From CAVSMC01 sp963798655 (GTDB lineage: Bacteria > Pseudomonadota > Gammaproteobacteria > Burkholderiales > Casimicrobiaceae), in the NCBI GenBank assembly GCA_963798655.1, contig CAWCUH010000001.1, positions 62,001 to 126,000 on the forward strand: DNA of 64,000 bases, read 5' to 3'. The first letter of the stretch is position 1; each line of letters opens with the position of its first letter. The position numbers and the translations under genes are program-made. Below, piece after piece: positions 28,019 to 38,501 of this stretch. The notes beneath the pieces were generated by a model. It made no database searches, was not told where the DNA came from, and saw only the letters and a list, made by a program, of their open reading frames with translations.

Positions 28019-30406
28019 CTAGGCCGCGGCGGGCTTCGGCTTCGGCTGCTTCGCCGCGAGCGAGTCGAGCGCCGCGCTGACCGCGCGGTCGAACAGCGGC
28101 ACCGGCTCGACGACGAGGCGCGCCTTGCCGGCGCCGATCTCCCACGCGAGCTCTTCGGGCGTGAACACGAACGCGCGCGAGCGCGAGCGGCTCGTGAACA
28201 CGTACTTGGTGCGCATCGGGCTCACCCAGTGCAGCCGCGCAGTCACGGCGCCGTTTGGCGTCGCGAACGAAAACCACGTGCCGGCCGCCATCTCGGCGAC
28301 GTAGTCGTGCACGTTGGTCGTCGCGGGCAGGCCGCCGATCGTCGCGGGGCCCGATTCCGGATGCTCGGGCGCGGCCGCGCCATCGTTCGCGGGCACCGCG
28401 CGCGCCGCATCCGCCTTAGCCGCGGCTGCCGGCGGCTTGATCGCCGCGATGTGCAGCTCGTAGAGCGTCTCGAAGAACGACTTCGCGCGCTCGGCTTCGG
28501 TCTTCTGCGATAGCGCGCCCGCACGAAGCCGCGAGATGAGCGACGGGATCATCTTCGCGAGCCGTGCCTTCTGCGCGGTTCGCTCGTGCGCGATGATGCT
28601 CCACAGCAGGTCGTCGAGCACCTGCAGCGCACCCCGGTACGCCGCGCCTTGCTCGCCGTCGCGCTGGCGCAGCGCCGTCATGTAGTCGGCCCACGTCGTC
28701 TCCAGGAACGAGCGCACGTCGAACGGCAGGCGCACGCCGGCGAGCTTGTCGCGCAGATCGGAGAGCACCCGCGCGCGATCGGCCTCGCGCTCTTCGGCGG
28801 CGAGCGCCGTCGCAACGTCGTCGCCCGCCGCGGTTGCAGTCTTCGCCTGCTCGGCCTCGATGAATTCGCGCAGGCGGTCGTCGGCGTGCTTGAACACGTC
28901 GACGTCGATCTCGAAATCGCGGCAGATGTCGCCGACGATCGACGCGGCGAGCGATTCGAACGCATCGAGATACGCCGGATCGCTGGTCGCGCCGACAGCC
29001 GCGGCAGCGAGCCGATCGAGCAGCCGGCGCGCCGGATGCTTGCGGTCGGCGAAGAACGCGCGATCGAGCAGTGCCGCCTTGACGATGGGTGCCTGCAGCG
29101 GCGCGAACATCGCGCGAAGCGAGTCGGGAATCGACGCATCGCGAAAGATGTAGTCGAACAGGAGCCCGATCACGTCCATCGTCACGCGATCGGTCGGGCT
29201 CGATATCTGGTCCTCGATCGCCGCTCGGATCAGCGGGATCTGGTTGAGCGGCACCGGTACGACGACGCTGCCCATGCCGGGCGGCAGCTGTGTCGCCGGA
29301 TCGAGCGCGTTTGCCGGCGCGGCGGGTCCGGCGGCGACCGGGGCCACCATCACCGGCGCCATCCGCTGCCACTGCGTCAGCGCGGCGAACAGCGGCGTCG
29401 AGCTGCCGAGCGCCATCATCGGATCGAGCGATGGAAACAGGCCGTCGAGCCCGGGGCCGGCCGGCGCGGCGAATCCTCCGGGCATCACGGGGGCCCCCGC
29501 CGGCGGCGGCGCGCCCGCCGCCGAAGGATGTGCCGGGACGAAGCCGGCGGGGGCGGCTGGCTGCATTGCACCGGACGGCGACGGCGGCATGCCGGCCGAC
29601 GTCGCGGCCACCGCGGCGGCGACGGACGCGAAAGCCTCCGGCACCTCGATGTTCGTCGGCAACGGGCCGACGTCGGCGAAGAGCTTCGAGAACGCCGGCA
29701 GCAGATCCTTGTCGTCGGCAGGACGCAGCTCGCTTCGCGCGCGCAGCGCCGCCTTGATCTCCGGCAGCACGTTGCGATCGGCGAGGAAGCGGTTCAGCGC
29801 GATGTACGTGCGGTTCACGCCCGGCGCGATCTCGACGACCACGCGCTCCATGAGACTTCGCCAGACGCGCGGGTTCGGGTAGACCCCGCGTGCCGAAACG
29901 CCGATCGCGTCGAGCAGATACGGCGGCGAGAGCGGGTTGTCGACGTCGCGCGACGATGCGTCGTCGAAGAGCAGCTCGACGCGCAAGTCGAGCGCTGCGA
30001 GCTCGCGGCGAGTGATTCGCGTGAGGAACGCGGTCGCTTCATGCAGCGCCGTCTGCTTCTGCTGGTCGAAGGCGCTCAACACCTGCAGCGACGACAGCGA
30101 CGCATCGAAATCGGGCCGTCGGCCCTTGCGCCGCCCGCCGGCGAGCCGGCGCTCGATCAGCTGCTCGAGCGACGCGTCGAACTTCGCGAGCCACGAATCG
30201 CGGTTGTGCCTGAAATTCGTGGCGTCCGACTCGGAAACGTGCTCCGAGAACTCGAACAGGTCGTCACTGCCGGCGATCGCCTCGCGTACGAGGACGTGAA
30301 TGGCGTGGCGGAACTGCGACGCACAGCTCGCGAGGACGGCGCGGCGATCGTCGGCGCTTGGCACGGCGCCGTCGTCGAGCGGGAGCACTGAGTCGATGAT
30401 GGCCAT
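28019..30406 (-). CDS. DUF1631 family protein
   Basis: A 795-residue cytoplasmic protein matching the DUF1631 family of beta- and gammaproteobacteria. The N-terminal helical region (ASQFRHAIHVLVREAIAG) and the C-terminal beta-rich segment (WFSFATPNGAVTARLHWVSP, then KYVFTSRSRSRAFVFTPEEL) resemble a PilZ-like strand order seen in this family. A Pro/Ala/Gly-rich linker covers about residues 265-320. No catalytic motif is visible. The PilZ-like tail would suit c-di-GMP-related signalling, but this is inference. It stands alone between unrelated genes. Confidence 0.85.
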   Translation of the reverse strand: MAIIDSVLPLDDGAVPSADDRRAVLASCASQFRHAIHVLVREAIAGSDDLFEFSEHVSESDATNFRHNRDSWLAKFDASLEQLIERRLAGGRRKGRRPDFDASLSSLQVLSAFDQQKQTALHEATAFLTRITRRELAALDLRVELLFDDASSRDVDNPLSPPYLLDAIGVSARGVYPNPRVWRSLMERVVVEIAPGVNRTYIALNRFLADRNVLPEIKAALRARSELRPADDKDLLPAFSKLFADVGPLPTNIEVPEAFASVAAAVAATSAGMPPSPSGAMQPAAPAGFVPAHPSAAGAPPPAGAPVMPGGFAAPAGPGLDGLFPSLDPMMALGSSTPLFAALTQWQRMAPVMVAPVAAGPAAPANALDPATQLPPGMGSVVVPVPLNQIPLIRAAIEDQISSPTDRVTMDVIGLLFDYIFRDASIPDSLRAMFAPLQAPIVKAALLDRAFFADRKHPARRLLDRLAAAAVGATSDPAYLDAFESLAASIVGDICRDFEIDVDVFKHADDRLREFIEAEQAKTATAAGDDVATALAAEEREADRARVLSDLRDKLAGVRLPFDVRSFLETTWADYMTALRQRDGEQGAAYRGALQVLDDLLWSIIAHERTAQKARLAKMIPSLISRLRAGALSQKTEAERAKSFFETLYELHIAAIKPPAAAAKADAARAVPANDGAAAPEHPESGPATIGGLPATTNVHDYVAEMAAGTWFSFATPNGAVTARLHWVSPMRTKYVFTSRSRSRAFVFTPEELAWEIGAGKARLVVEPVPLFDRAVSAALDSLAAKQPKPKPAAA

Positions 30407-30530
30407 CGCGGCTCGGGACGTTGCCCGAGGTCGGTTATCCGCACATTCTACCGAGCGCGGGCCACCGACGCGCGAGCGGGCGTTCGACGGCCGCGGGGGG
30501 CCGTCGTGCGGCGCCCGGCGGGGCGGCTCG

Positions 30531-31364
30531 CTACGAGCGCGGCCGCCTGCCTCGCTCGAACGCCGCGCACGGGTCGGGCCTCGGCGTTGGCGGCGTGAAC
30601 CAGACGAAATCGTACTCGCCCCCGGTTTCGTGCAGCGTGCGCTGGAACGCGATGTCGCGGATCTCGTCGGCGGTCGCTTCGATGAAGCCGACGCTCACGA
30701 TATCGGCCGGCCCTCGCGGCAGCTCGCTCGCGAGCAGATAGCGTGGCGCGCCGAGGTCGCGGCGAACGTGACCGTTGCCGGCGAGCAGCACCGCGCCACC
30801 GGCTTCGCGTGCGGCGTCTGCCAGCGCTTGCGCCATCGCGGCGTCGCGCACGCGCTGCGCGAACGCGATCGCCGGCACGGCGCGCTCCGGCAGCGCGCCG
30901 CAGTGCGCGTCGACGATGTCGCGCTTCATCGTCGCATCATCGCGCTCACTCCACGGTGTGGCGGCAATGCGCGCCTGCCAGCGGCCGGCGTCGCGCTTTC
31001 GCGCGAGCGCCATCAGCTCGTCGCGGCCCACGTTCGCCGCGCGGATCGGCAGCCCGGCGGCCAGCGCGGCCGCGACGACGGGCCGGTGCAGCGGCCAGCC
31101 CCACGCGGGGCGGTCGAGCGCGCCCGCCGTGGCGAGCGCATCGGCGTCGTCTGCACGCGCTTGCGCCGCGGCGATTTCGGCGTCGTGGCCGAAGTCGAAG
31201 ATCTCCATGACGGCTGCCGGATGCTCGGGCGCGAGCGCGGCGAGCAGCCGCGCGCGCACCGCGTGCTGTGCGGCATCGTCGTGCACTTCGCCGATGAAGC
31301 GGAAGCGCGCGGCCAGGAGCGCCTCGACGAGCGCGCGCTCGTCGATGAATCGGCCCTCGCGCAC
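30531..31364 (-). CDS. ChaN-family protein (heme-binding lipoprotein type)
   Basis: At least 277 residues of a ChaN domain. The signature FIGEVHDDAAQH lies near the N-terminus and AGNGHVRRDLG near residue 195, with PAIAFAQRVRDAAMA in between. ChaN proteins are surface lipoproteins implicated in heme iron uptake. The first normal start in frame is GTG at 31364, which leaves no signal peptide. The same frame continues upstream for 43 codons with a signal-peptide-like LRIVALAAATLACAACAGS, but it has no ATG, GTG or TTG before the stop of the upstream SDR gene. Confidence 0.8.
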   Translation of the reverse strand: MREGRFIDERALVEALLAARFRFIGEVHDDAAQHAVRARLLAALAPEHPAAVMEIFDFGHDAEIAAAQARADDADALATAGALDRPAWGWPLHRPVVAAALAAGLPIRAANVGRDELMALARKRDAGRWQARIAATPWSERDDATMKRDIVDAHCGALPERAVPAIAFAQRVRDAAMAQALADAAREAGGAVLLAGNGHVRRDLGAPRYLLASELPRGPADIVSVGFIEATADEIRDIAFQRTLHETGGEYDFVWFTPPTPRPDPCAAFERGRRPRS

Positions 31365-31493
31365 GCTCCACAGCGGCGGATCGGGCGGCGCTGCGAGCGT
31401 CGGGCTGCCGGCGCATGCGGCGCACGCAAGCGTCGCCGCGGCGAGCGCGACGATGCGAAGGGCTGCACCGAGGGATGCCGTGGCGCGGCGCCT

Positions 31494-32249
31494 TCAGCCG
31501 CGGCCGACGAACGGCATCTTCGTCGCCATCACCGTGAGGAACTGCACATTCGCATCGAGCGGAAGGCTCGCCATGTACAGCACGGCGCTCGCGACGTGCG
31601 CGACGTCCATCAGCGGCTCGATCGCAGTTTCACCGTTCGCCTGCGGCACGCCGTTCGCCATTCGCGCCGCCATCTCGGTCGCCGCATTGCCGATGTCGAT
31701 CTGGCCGCACGCGATGTCGTACTTGCGACCGTCGAGCGACGCCGACTTGGTGAGCCCCGTCACGGCGTGCTTCGTCGCCGTGTACGGCGCCGAGTTCGGG
31801 CGCGGGGCGTGCGCCGAGATCGAGCCGTTGTTGACGATGCGCCCGCCGCGCGGTGTCTGCGTCTTCATCAGCCGGAACGCGTTCTGGATGCAGAAGAACA
31901 TGCCGCTCAGGTTCGTGTCGACGACGCTCTTCCACTGCTCGACGGTCAGGTCCTCGAGCGGAACTCCGGGAGCGCTGACGCCCGCGTTGTTGAACACGAA
32001 GTCGAGGCGACCGAACGTCGACTGCGTGCGATCGAACAGCGCACGCACCGACGCCGGGTCGGCGACGTCGGTGGGGACGACGAGCGCGTCGCCGTCGGTT
32101 GCGCCGGAATTGCGCGCCGTCTCCTCGAGGGGTTGTCGCCGGCGGCCAGCGAGAGCGACACGGTAGCCGTTACCGAGCAGCGCGAGCGCAACGCCCTTGC
32201 CGATGCCGGTCCCTGCACCGGTGACGATCGCGATCCTGCCGTTGCTCAT
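31494..32249 (-). CDS. Short-chain dehydrogenase/reductase
   Basis: A 251-residue classical SDR. The cofactor motif is VTGAGTGIG (about 9-17), the NNAG motif is present as FVFNNAGVS, the catalytic Ser lies in NNGSISAH and the YxxxK motif is YTATK. Substrate unknown. Its stop codon is in the same frame as the downstream ChaN gene, whose signal-peptide-like codons begin directly after it. Confidence 0.88.
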   Translation of the reverse strand: MSNGRIAIVTGAGTGIGKGVALALLGNGYRVALAGRRRQPLEETARNSGATDGDALVVPTDVADPASVRALFDRTQSTFGRLDFVFNNAGVSAPGVPLEDLTVEQWKSVVDTNLSGMFFCIQNAFRLMKTQTPRGGRIVNNGSISAHAPRPNSAPYTATKHAVTGLTKSASLDGRKYDIACGQIDIGNAATEMAARMANGVPQANGETAIEPLMDVAHVASAVLYMASLPLDANVQFLTVMATKMPFVGRG

Positions 32250-32463
32250 GGCGACTCCCGTCCGATGGAGCGGCGATGTTACCGCATTCGCCCTGCGTCG
32301 GCCGAAGACGGTCGCGGCGCGCGTCCGGCGCGTTGTGCTTTAATTCGCGGCGGAGCGCATCGCCCGCGACGACGCGCCGGCGCCGGCGTATCGCAGTCAC
32401 CGATTCCGGCCGCGGCATGAAGAGGGCCGGTGTCACCGCCCACTGAACGACGGGAGAAGCGGC

Positions 32464-33428
<965 letters not shown>

Positions 33429-33432
<4 letters not shown>

Positions 33433-34142
33433 GCGCCGCCGCGGCCGACGTGCTGCACGTCATGTCGGCCGGCGCGGCGCGCGGCCTCGTCGGCGCGGTG
33501 AAGCCGGGCTTCGAGCGGCGCAGCGGGCTTCGCGTGCATGCGACGTTCGGCGCCGTGGGCACGATTCGCGAGCTGCTCGCAAGCGACGCGCCCTGCGACG
33601 TCGTCATCCTGACGCCGGCGGTGCTCGATCCGCTCGTCGATTCGGGACGCATCGATGCGCGCAGCCGCGCGCCGCTCGGGGTCGTGCATACCGGCATCGC
33701 GGTGAAGGAAAGCGCGCGCGCACCGCCGATCGACGACGCCGCTACGCTTCGCGCGGCGCTGCTCGGCGCCAACGCGCTGTTCCTGCCCGATCCGGAGCGT
33801 GCGACCGCCGGCATCCACTGCGTCGCGATGCTGAAGCGCTTGGGCATCGCCGGCGACATGGCGTCGCGTCTTCGTGCATACCCGCATGGCGCGGCGGCCA
33901 TGGAAGCGCTCGCGCGCTCGCCCGACGACGGCGCACTGGGCTGCACGCAGGTGACCGAGATCAAGTACACGCCGCACGTGACGCTCGTCGGCACGCTGCC
34001 GCCGCCGTTCGAGTTGTCGACGGTCTACTGCGTTGCGGTGACGAGCACCGCCCGCGATGCCGGGCAGGCGCATGCGTTCGCCGCCGCGCTCGCGGGTCCC
34101 GAAACGGTCGATCTGCGCATCGCCGGCGGCTTCGACATCTAG
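33429..34142 (+). CDS. ModA-like substrate-binding domain protein without signal peptide
   Basis: A 237-residue type II solute-binding fold: VLHVMSAGAARGLVGAVKPG at the start, ATFGAVGTIRELLASDAPCDVV, and a central ERATAGIHCVAMLKRLGI motif, as in molybdate-type binding proteins used outside molybdate uptake. There is no signal peptide, so it is either cytoplasmic or dependent on its partner. It overlaps the Bug gene by four bases. Its TAG stop and the stop of the convergent AttH gene share one CTAG palindrome. Confidence 0.8.
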
Positions 34143-35227
34143 CGCGCAAGACGCATCGGCTGCGCGTAGCCGGTGAGCTCGAGGTAGCCGCGACCTGCGA
34201 GCGCGCCGTCGCGTCGCACGACGACCGCGCCTTCCCAGTAGACGAAGCCGGTCGCCGCGCGCGAATCGAGCTCCTGGTCGTCGAGGAGCGGCTCGATCGC
34301 GAACGTCGCATCGCCGACTCGGATGATGCAGGCGACCGGATAGGCGGCATTCGTCCGCGCGCTCGTCCACCAGCGCGACGGCGCGAACCGAACCTCGTCG
34401 CCTTCGAACGTGCGTACGCGGCCGCTCGCTTCGCGCAGCGTCGCCGCCGACCACAGCGTGCGCGACGCGTCGTCGCGGTCGCGGATGCGAAACGCCATCA
34501 GCGCACCGCCGTCGTCGAGATTGACGCCGATCCAGTCCCATCCCGACGCGCGCGGATCGAGATACGACTGCGACCATTCGTGATCGAGCCACGCACGACC
34601 GCGCACCGGGCGTGCTTCGCCGTGCAGCGTGATCGAGCCGGCGACGGCGAGCTGCGGCTGCGAGTAGTAGTAACTCGCCTGCGCCGCGGACGGCCCCTTT
34701 TGCGAATAGCCGCGATCGCCTTCGAGGAGCACGGGCGCCGTCGGTGCGAGCGTCAGCGCAAAGGCAAACGGCTGCGCGGCGTTCGCCGCGGGTACGGCGA
34801 CCCAATACGTGCCGTCGCGCGATCGGACCATCTGCCATCGATGCAGGCGCAGCGCGGCGTCGTCTTCGCTGGCGTACGCGTCGGCGAAGCCGGCGCGCGC
34901 AGCGGTCTCGGCGTGCAGCAACCGGCGCTCTCGTGGGTCGGCGATCGCCGCGTGGGCGAACAGGATCTGCCGCGGCGCGAAGCGGCCTTCGCTTCGCGTG
35001 TCGTGGCGCGCGCGAAAGAAGGTGATCTGGAACCCGAGCGGCGCGCCGGCAGCGTCGACCTGCCCCGTGACGTACCACCACTCGATGTTGAAGTCCGGGT
35101 GGCTGCCGTAATCGCGCGGAAAGTCGAGCTCGACGCCGCGTTCGACGCGCGGCTCGCGCTGCGCGCGCGCGGCACGCGCCGCGGGCAACGAAAGTGCGGC
35201 GATCGCCACGAACTGCCGCCGCCGCAT
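34139..35227 (-). CDS. AttH/carotenoid 1,2-hydratase-like lipocalin-domain protein
   Basis: A 362-residue secreted protein with a Tat-like signal (MRRRQFVAIAALSLPAA). The body is two lipocalin-like halves: FNIEWWYVTGQVDAAGAPLG in the first and GRAWLDHEWSQSYLDPRASG with WDWIGVNLDDG in the second. This is the AttH/CrtC-like family. It starts two bases after the stop of an FtsX-type ABC permease, following the att-type gene order, so it probably acts with that exporter on a lipid-like or hydrophobic ligand (inference). Confidence 0.85.
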   Translation of the reverse strand: MRRRQFVAIAALSLPAARAARAQREPRVERGVELDFPRDYGSHPDFNIEWWYVTGQVDAAGAPLGFQITFFRARHDTRSEGRFAPRQILFAHAAIADPRERRLLHAETAARAGFADAYASEDDAALRLHRWQMVRSRDGTYWVAVPAANAAQPFAFALTLAPTAPVLLEGDRGYSQKGPSAAQASYYYSQPQLAVAGSITLHGEARPVRGRAWLDHEWSQSYLDPRASGWDWIGVNLDDGGALMAFRIRDRDDASRTLWSAATLREASGRVRTFEGDEVRFAPSRWWTSARTNAAYPVACIIRVGDATFAIEPLLDDQELDSRAATGFVYWEGAVVVRRDGALAGRGYLELTGYAQPMRLAR

Positions 35228-35229
35228 CG

Positions 35230-37812
35230 CTACCAGTCCTCGCTCACCGCGCGCACCGCCGAACGGCTCGCCGCCGCGCGGCCGGCGACGCGGGCGGTGA
35301 GCGCCGCCGAGGCGAGCAGCGCGAGCGCAATCGATCCGAGCAGCGTCCACGGCACGTGCACGTCCATCGTCCAGTGGAACGACTGCGGGTTGATCACGCG
35401 GATCAACACGATGCTCACCGCGCCGCCCAGCGCGAATCCGGCGGCGACGCCGATGCCGGCGAGCAGCGCGCCTTCGACGGCGAGCAGCGCGTAGATCTCG
35501 CGCCGCGTGACGCCGATGTGTCGAAGCATGCCGAATTCGCGCGCGCGCGCGAGCGCCTGCGCGCCGAACGCGGTGGCGACGCCGAACAGGCCGATCACCA
35601 TCGCGACGACTTCGAGCATGTACGTGACGGCGAAGCTGCGGTCGAAGATCGCGAGCGAAACGGCGCGGATGCCGGACACTTCGTTCACATCGAGCGCTTG
35701 CGCGCCGTCGAGCGCGCGGATTGCGGCCATCACGTCGGCCGCGCGGGCGCCCGGCGCGAGCCACAGCGCGGCATCGGTCACGCGCGCGTCGCCGGTGATC
35801 GCGACGTAGGCCTCGTGCGACATCGCGATCGCGCCGCCCTGCCGCGCATAGTCGCGCCACACCGCCGCCACGGTGGCGCTGACGCGCGCGCCGGTGCGCA
35901 CGTCGCGCATCGGCAGCGTCACGCGCGTTCCCGGCGCATAGCCGTACAGGTCGACCATCGGCTCGGACACATAGAGCGCGACGCCGTCGACGGCGACGAC
36001 GTCGCCGGTGATCGGCAGCCGCCGCGGCGCGGTGCCGGGCGCGCGCTCATCGAGCTCGCGTGCGATCAGCGTGACGTTCGCGCGCGCGGGATCGAGCGAG
36101 ATCTGCGCGAAGCGCGCGAATTCCGCGCGCGCGATGCCGGGAACCGCCGCGATGCGCCGCTGAAGGCCAGGCGGGATGAACGTCGCCTCGCCGGGCGTCG
36201 CTTGGCGCACGTACACGTCGGCCGGCAGCACGATCGAAAGCCATGATTCGACCGAGCTGCGGAAGCTCGCGACCATGATCGCCATCGCCACCATCAGCGC
36301 AAAGCTCGCAAGCACGCCCGACAGCACGACACCGATCTGGCCCGGCGCGTTGGCGACGCGCGTCGCCGCGAGGACGAACACCGGCGAGCGTCCGCGCGCG
36401 AAGCGCGATGCGGCACCGCGAGCGACTGTGTGCGCGACCCACGGCATCGCCGCGATGCCCGCGACGAGCATCAGAGCAACCGACGCGTAGCCGGCGATCG
36501 GGATGCCGGTGATCGGCGGCGCGAGCGCAAGCGCGCCGGCGATCGCGCCCAACACGAGCGCAGGTCCCGGATCGCGCGAGCGCGCGAACGCCTGCTCGTC
36601 GCCGCCTTTGAGCGCGCGCGCCGGATGTGCGCGCGCTGCATCGAGCGCCGGCACGACGCTGCCGAGCGCGGCGGCGCCGACGCCGAGCGCGGCGTAGACG
36701 AACGCCGCCGGCCACGACCAGACGAGCGCCGGAGCGGTTCCGGCGAAGTAGCCGCCGCCGAGATCGCCGCCGCGCCAGTGCAGCACCGCGGCGGCGAGCG
36801 CGGCGCCTGCGCCGATGCCGACGAGCGCGCCGATCGCGCCGAGGACCGCGCCCTCGCCGAGCACCTGTGCGAGCAACCCGCGGCGCGTGAGGCCGACGAC
36901 GCGAAGCAGCGCGAACATCGCGCGCCGGCGCGCCACGGCGAGCGTCTGCACCGAGTAGACGAGAAACGCCCCGGTGAACAGCGCGACCATCGCGAGCACG
37001 TTCATGTTGACGCGGTACGCGCGGCTCACGTTCGATATGCGCGCTTCGTCGGTCCGCGGCGCAACCGCGGCGACGTCGGCGAGCGCCGGATCCGCGCCAA
37101 CCTTTCGCGCGATCGATTGCAGCGTCGCGCCGGGTGCGAGCCGCACGTCGATGCGCGAAAGCCGTGCGCCGAAGTGCAGTCGCGTCTGCGCGGACGCGAT
37201 GTCCACGACGCCGATGCGCTGGCTCGGCGCGGCGCCGGCAATCGTGCCGGCGACGATGAACGACGCGCCGCCGACGTCGACGGTGTCGCCGATCGCGACG
37301 CCGAGCCACGCGAGCGCCGCCGGTGAAACGAACAGCGCACGATCATCGAGCGCGTCGATCGAGATGTCGCGTCGAGCAAGCTCCGGCGCGACGCGGCCGA
37401 CGAAGCCCGGGTTGACCGCTGCGGCGCGCATCGGATCGACGCCGAGCACGCGCAGCGGCTCGCGCAGCCGGCGCGTGCCGATCGCGACAGCGGCGTCGAC
37501 TTCGACGACCGGGCTCGCCGCGGCTACGTCCGGCAGCGCGACGAGCGCGTCGAACGCGGCGTCGTCGAAGCCTTGGCGCACGGCGAGCCCGAGGCCGCGC
37601 AACTCGACGTCGGCGTCGCCGGTGGTCGCGCGGACCGCGCTCGAGAACTCGACGAGCGCGGAGCGGTTGACGAGATGCACGGCGAAGCCGAGCGCGACGC
37701 CGATCGCAATGGCGACGACGGCGGTCGCCGTGCGGCCTGGGTGGGACCGCGCCTCGCCGCTCGCGAGCCAGCGGCCGAGCGTCGCGTTAGCGCGCATCGA
37801 CGCGGCGCTCAT
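35230..37812 (-). CDS. ABC transporter permease, FtsX/MacB-type, two core domains
   Basis: An 860-residue protein with about ten transmembrane segments: one near residues 27-48, a large periplasmic domain, then two FtsX cores separated by a second periplasmic domain. LRVVGLTRRGLLAQVLGEG and LRHIGVTRREIYALLAVEGA are the conserved cytoplasmic coupling helices. This duplicated layout is seen in AttFG/YbbP-type permeases. It overlaps the upstream ATPase gene by 26 bases (an ATG at 37797 would shorten this) and is followed by AttH, forming a tight operon. Confidence 0.88.
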   Translation of the reverse strand: MSAASMRANATLGRWLASGEARSHPGRTATAVVAIAIGVALGFAVHLVNRSALVEFSSAVRATTGDADVELRGLGLAVRQGFDDAAFDALVALPDVAAASPVVEVDAAVAIGTRRLREPLRVLGVDPMRAAAVNPGFVGRVAPELARRDISIDALDDRALFVSPAALAWLGVAIGDTVDVGGASFIVAGTIAGAAPSQRIGVVDIASAQTRLHFGARLSRIDVRLAPGATLQSIARKVGADPALADVAAVAPRTDEARISNVSRAYRVNMNVLAMVALFTGAFLVYSVQTLAVARRRAMFALLRVVGLTRRGLLAQVLGEGAVLGAIGALVGIGAGAALAAAVLHWRGGDLGGGYFAGTAPALVWSWPAAFVYAALGVGAAALGSVVPALDAARAHPARALKGGDEQAFARSRDPGPALVLGAIAGALALAPPITGIPIAGYASVALMLVAGIAAMPWVAHTVARGAASRFARGRSPVFVLAATRVANAPGQIGVVLSGVLASFALMVAMAIMVASFRSSVESWLSIVLPADVYVRQATPGEATFIPPGLQRRIAAVPGIARAEFARFAQISLDPARANVTLIARELDERAPGTAPRRLPITGDVVAVDGVALYVSEPMVDLYGYAPGTRVTLPMRDVRTGARVSATVAAVWRDYARQGGAIAMSHEAYVAITGDARVTDAALWLAPGARAADVMAAIRALDGAQALDVNEVSGIRAVSLAIFDRSFAVTYMLEVVAMVIGLFGVATAFGAQALARAREFGMLRHIGVTRREIYALLAVEGALLAGIGVAAGFALGGAVSIVLIRVINPQSFHWTMDVHVPWTLLGSIALALLASAALTARVAGRAAASRSAVRAVSEDW

Positions 37813-38467
37813 CGATGCGGTGCACGCCGTTGCGGTCGAGCCGCACGATGCGGTCGCACGTCGCCGCGGCAGCCGGCGAGTGTGTCACAAGGATCGCCGC
37901 CGCGTTCGCGTGGCGGATCGCGTCGTGCAGCAGCGCGAGCATCGTCGATGCCGTGTCGGGATCGAGATTGCCGGTCGGCTCGTCGGCAAGAATCAGCCGC
38001 GGCCGGTGCACGAGCGCGCGTGCGATCGCGACGCGCTGCAATTCCCCGCCGGAGAGCTCGCGCGGGAAGCCGTCCGCGCGTCCGCCGAGACCGACCGCAT
38101 CGAGCATCGCGCTCGCGTCGCGGCGGCGGGCCTGCGCATCGACGCCGTTCAGCAGCAGCGGAAGCTCGACGTTCTGTGCGAGCGTCAGCTGCGGCAGCAC
38201 GTGGAACGCCTGGAACACGAAGCCGATCTTCGCGCGCCGCAGCGCGGTCAGCGTGTCGTCGTCCTGCGTCGTCACGTCGACGCCGTCGAGCGCAATCGAG
38301 CCGCCGTCCACCGGTTCGAGGCCGGCAATCATGTTGAGCAGCGTCGACTTGCCGACGCCCGACTCGCCGGTCACCGCCACGTACTCGCCGGCGGCGACGT
38401 CGAGATCGAGGCCGGCGACGAGCACGCGTGTCCCGAAAGACTTTCGCAGCTGGCGGATCGAGAGCAT
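37787..38467 (-). CDS. ABC transporter ATP-binding protein, LolD/MacB type
   Basis: A 226-residue ATPase with Walker A GESGVGKSTLLN, Q-loop FVFQAFHVLP, signature LSGGELQRVAIARAL, Walker B LILADEPTGNLD and H-loop VTHS. This is the LolD/MacB subfamily that powers FtsX-type permeases. The ATG at 38467 gives the family start (MLSIRQLRKSFG); the frame is open upstream without homology. It is the first gene of the ATPase-permease-AttH operon, and an NAD(P)-binding protein gene lies 34 bases upstream. Confidence 0.92.
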   Translation of the reverse strand: MLSIRQLRKSFGTRVLVAGLDLDVAAGEYVAVTGESGVGKSTLLNMIAGLEPVDGGSIALDGVDVTTQDDDTLTALRRAKIGFVFQAFHVLPQLTLAQNVELPLLLNGVDAQARRRDASAMLDAVGLGGRADGFPRELSGGELQRVAIARALVHRPRLILADEPTGNLDPDTASTMLALLHDAIRHANAAAILVTHSPAAAATCDRIVRLDRNGVHRIDERRVDAR

Positions 38468-38501
38468 CCGCCGCAGTTTATGCGAAGCGGTTCGGGCGCC
38501 T

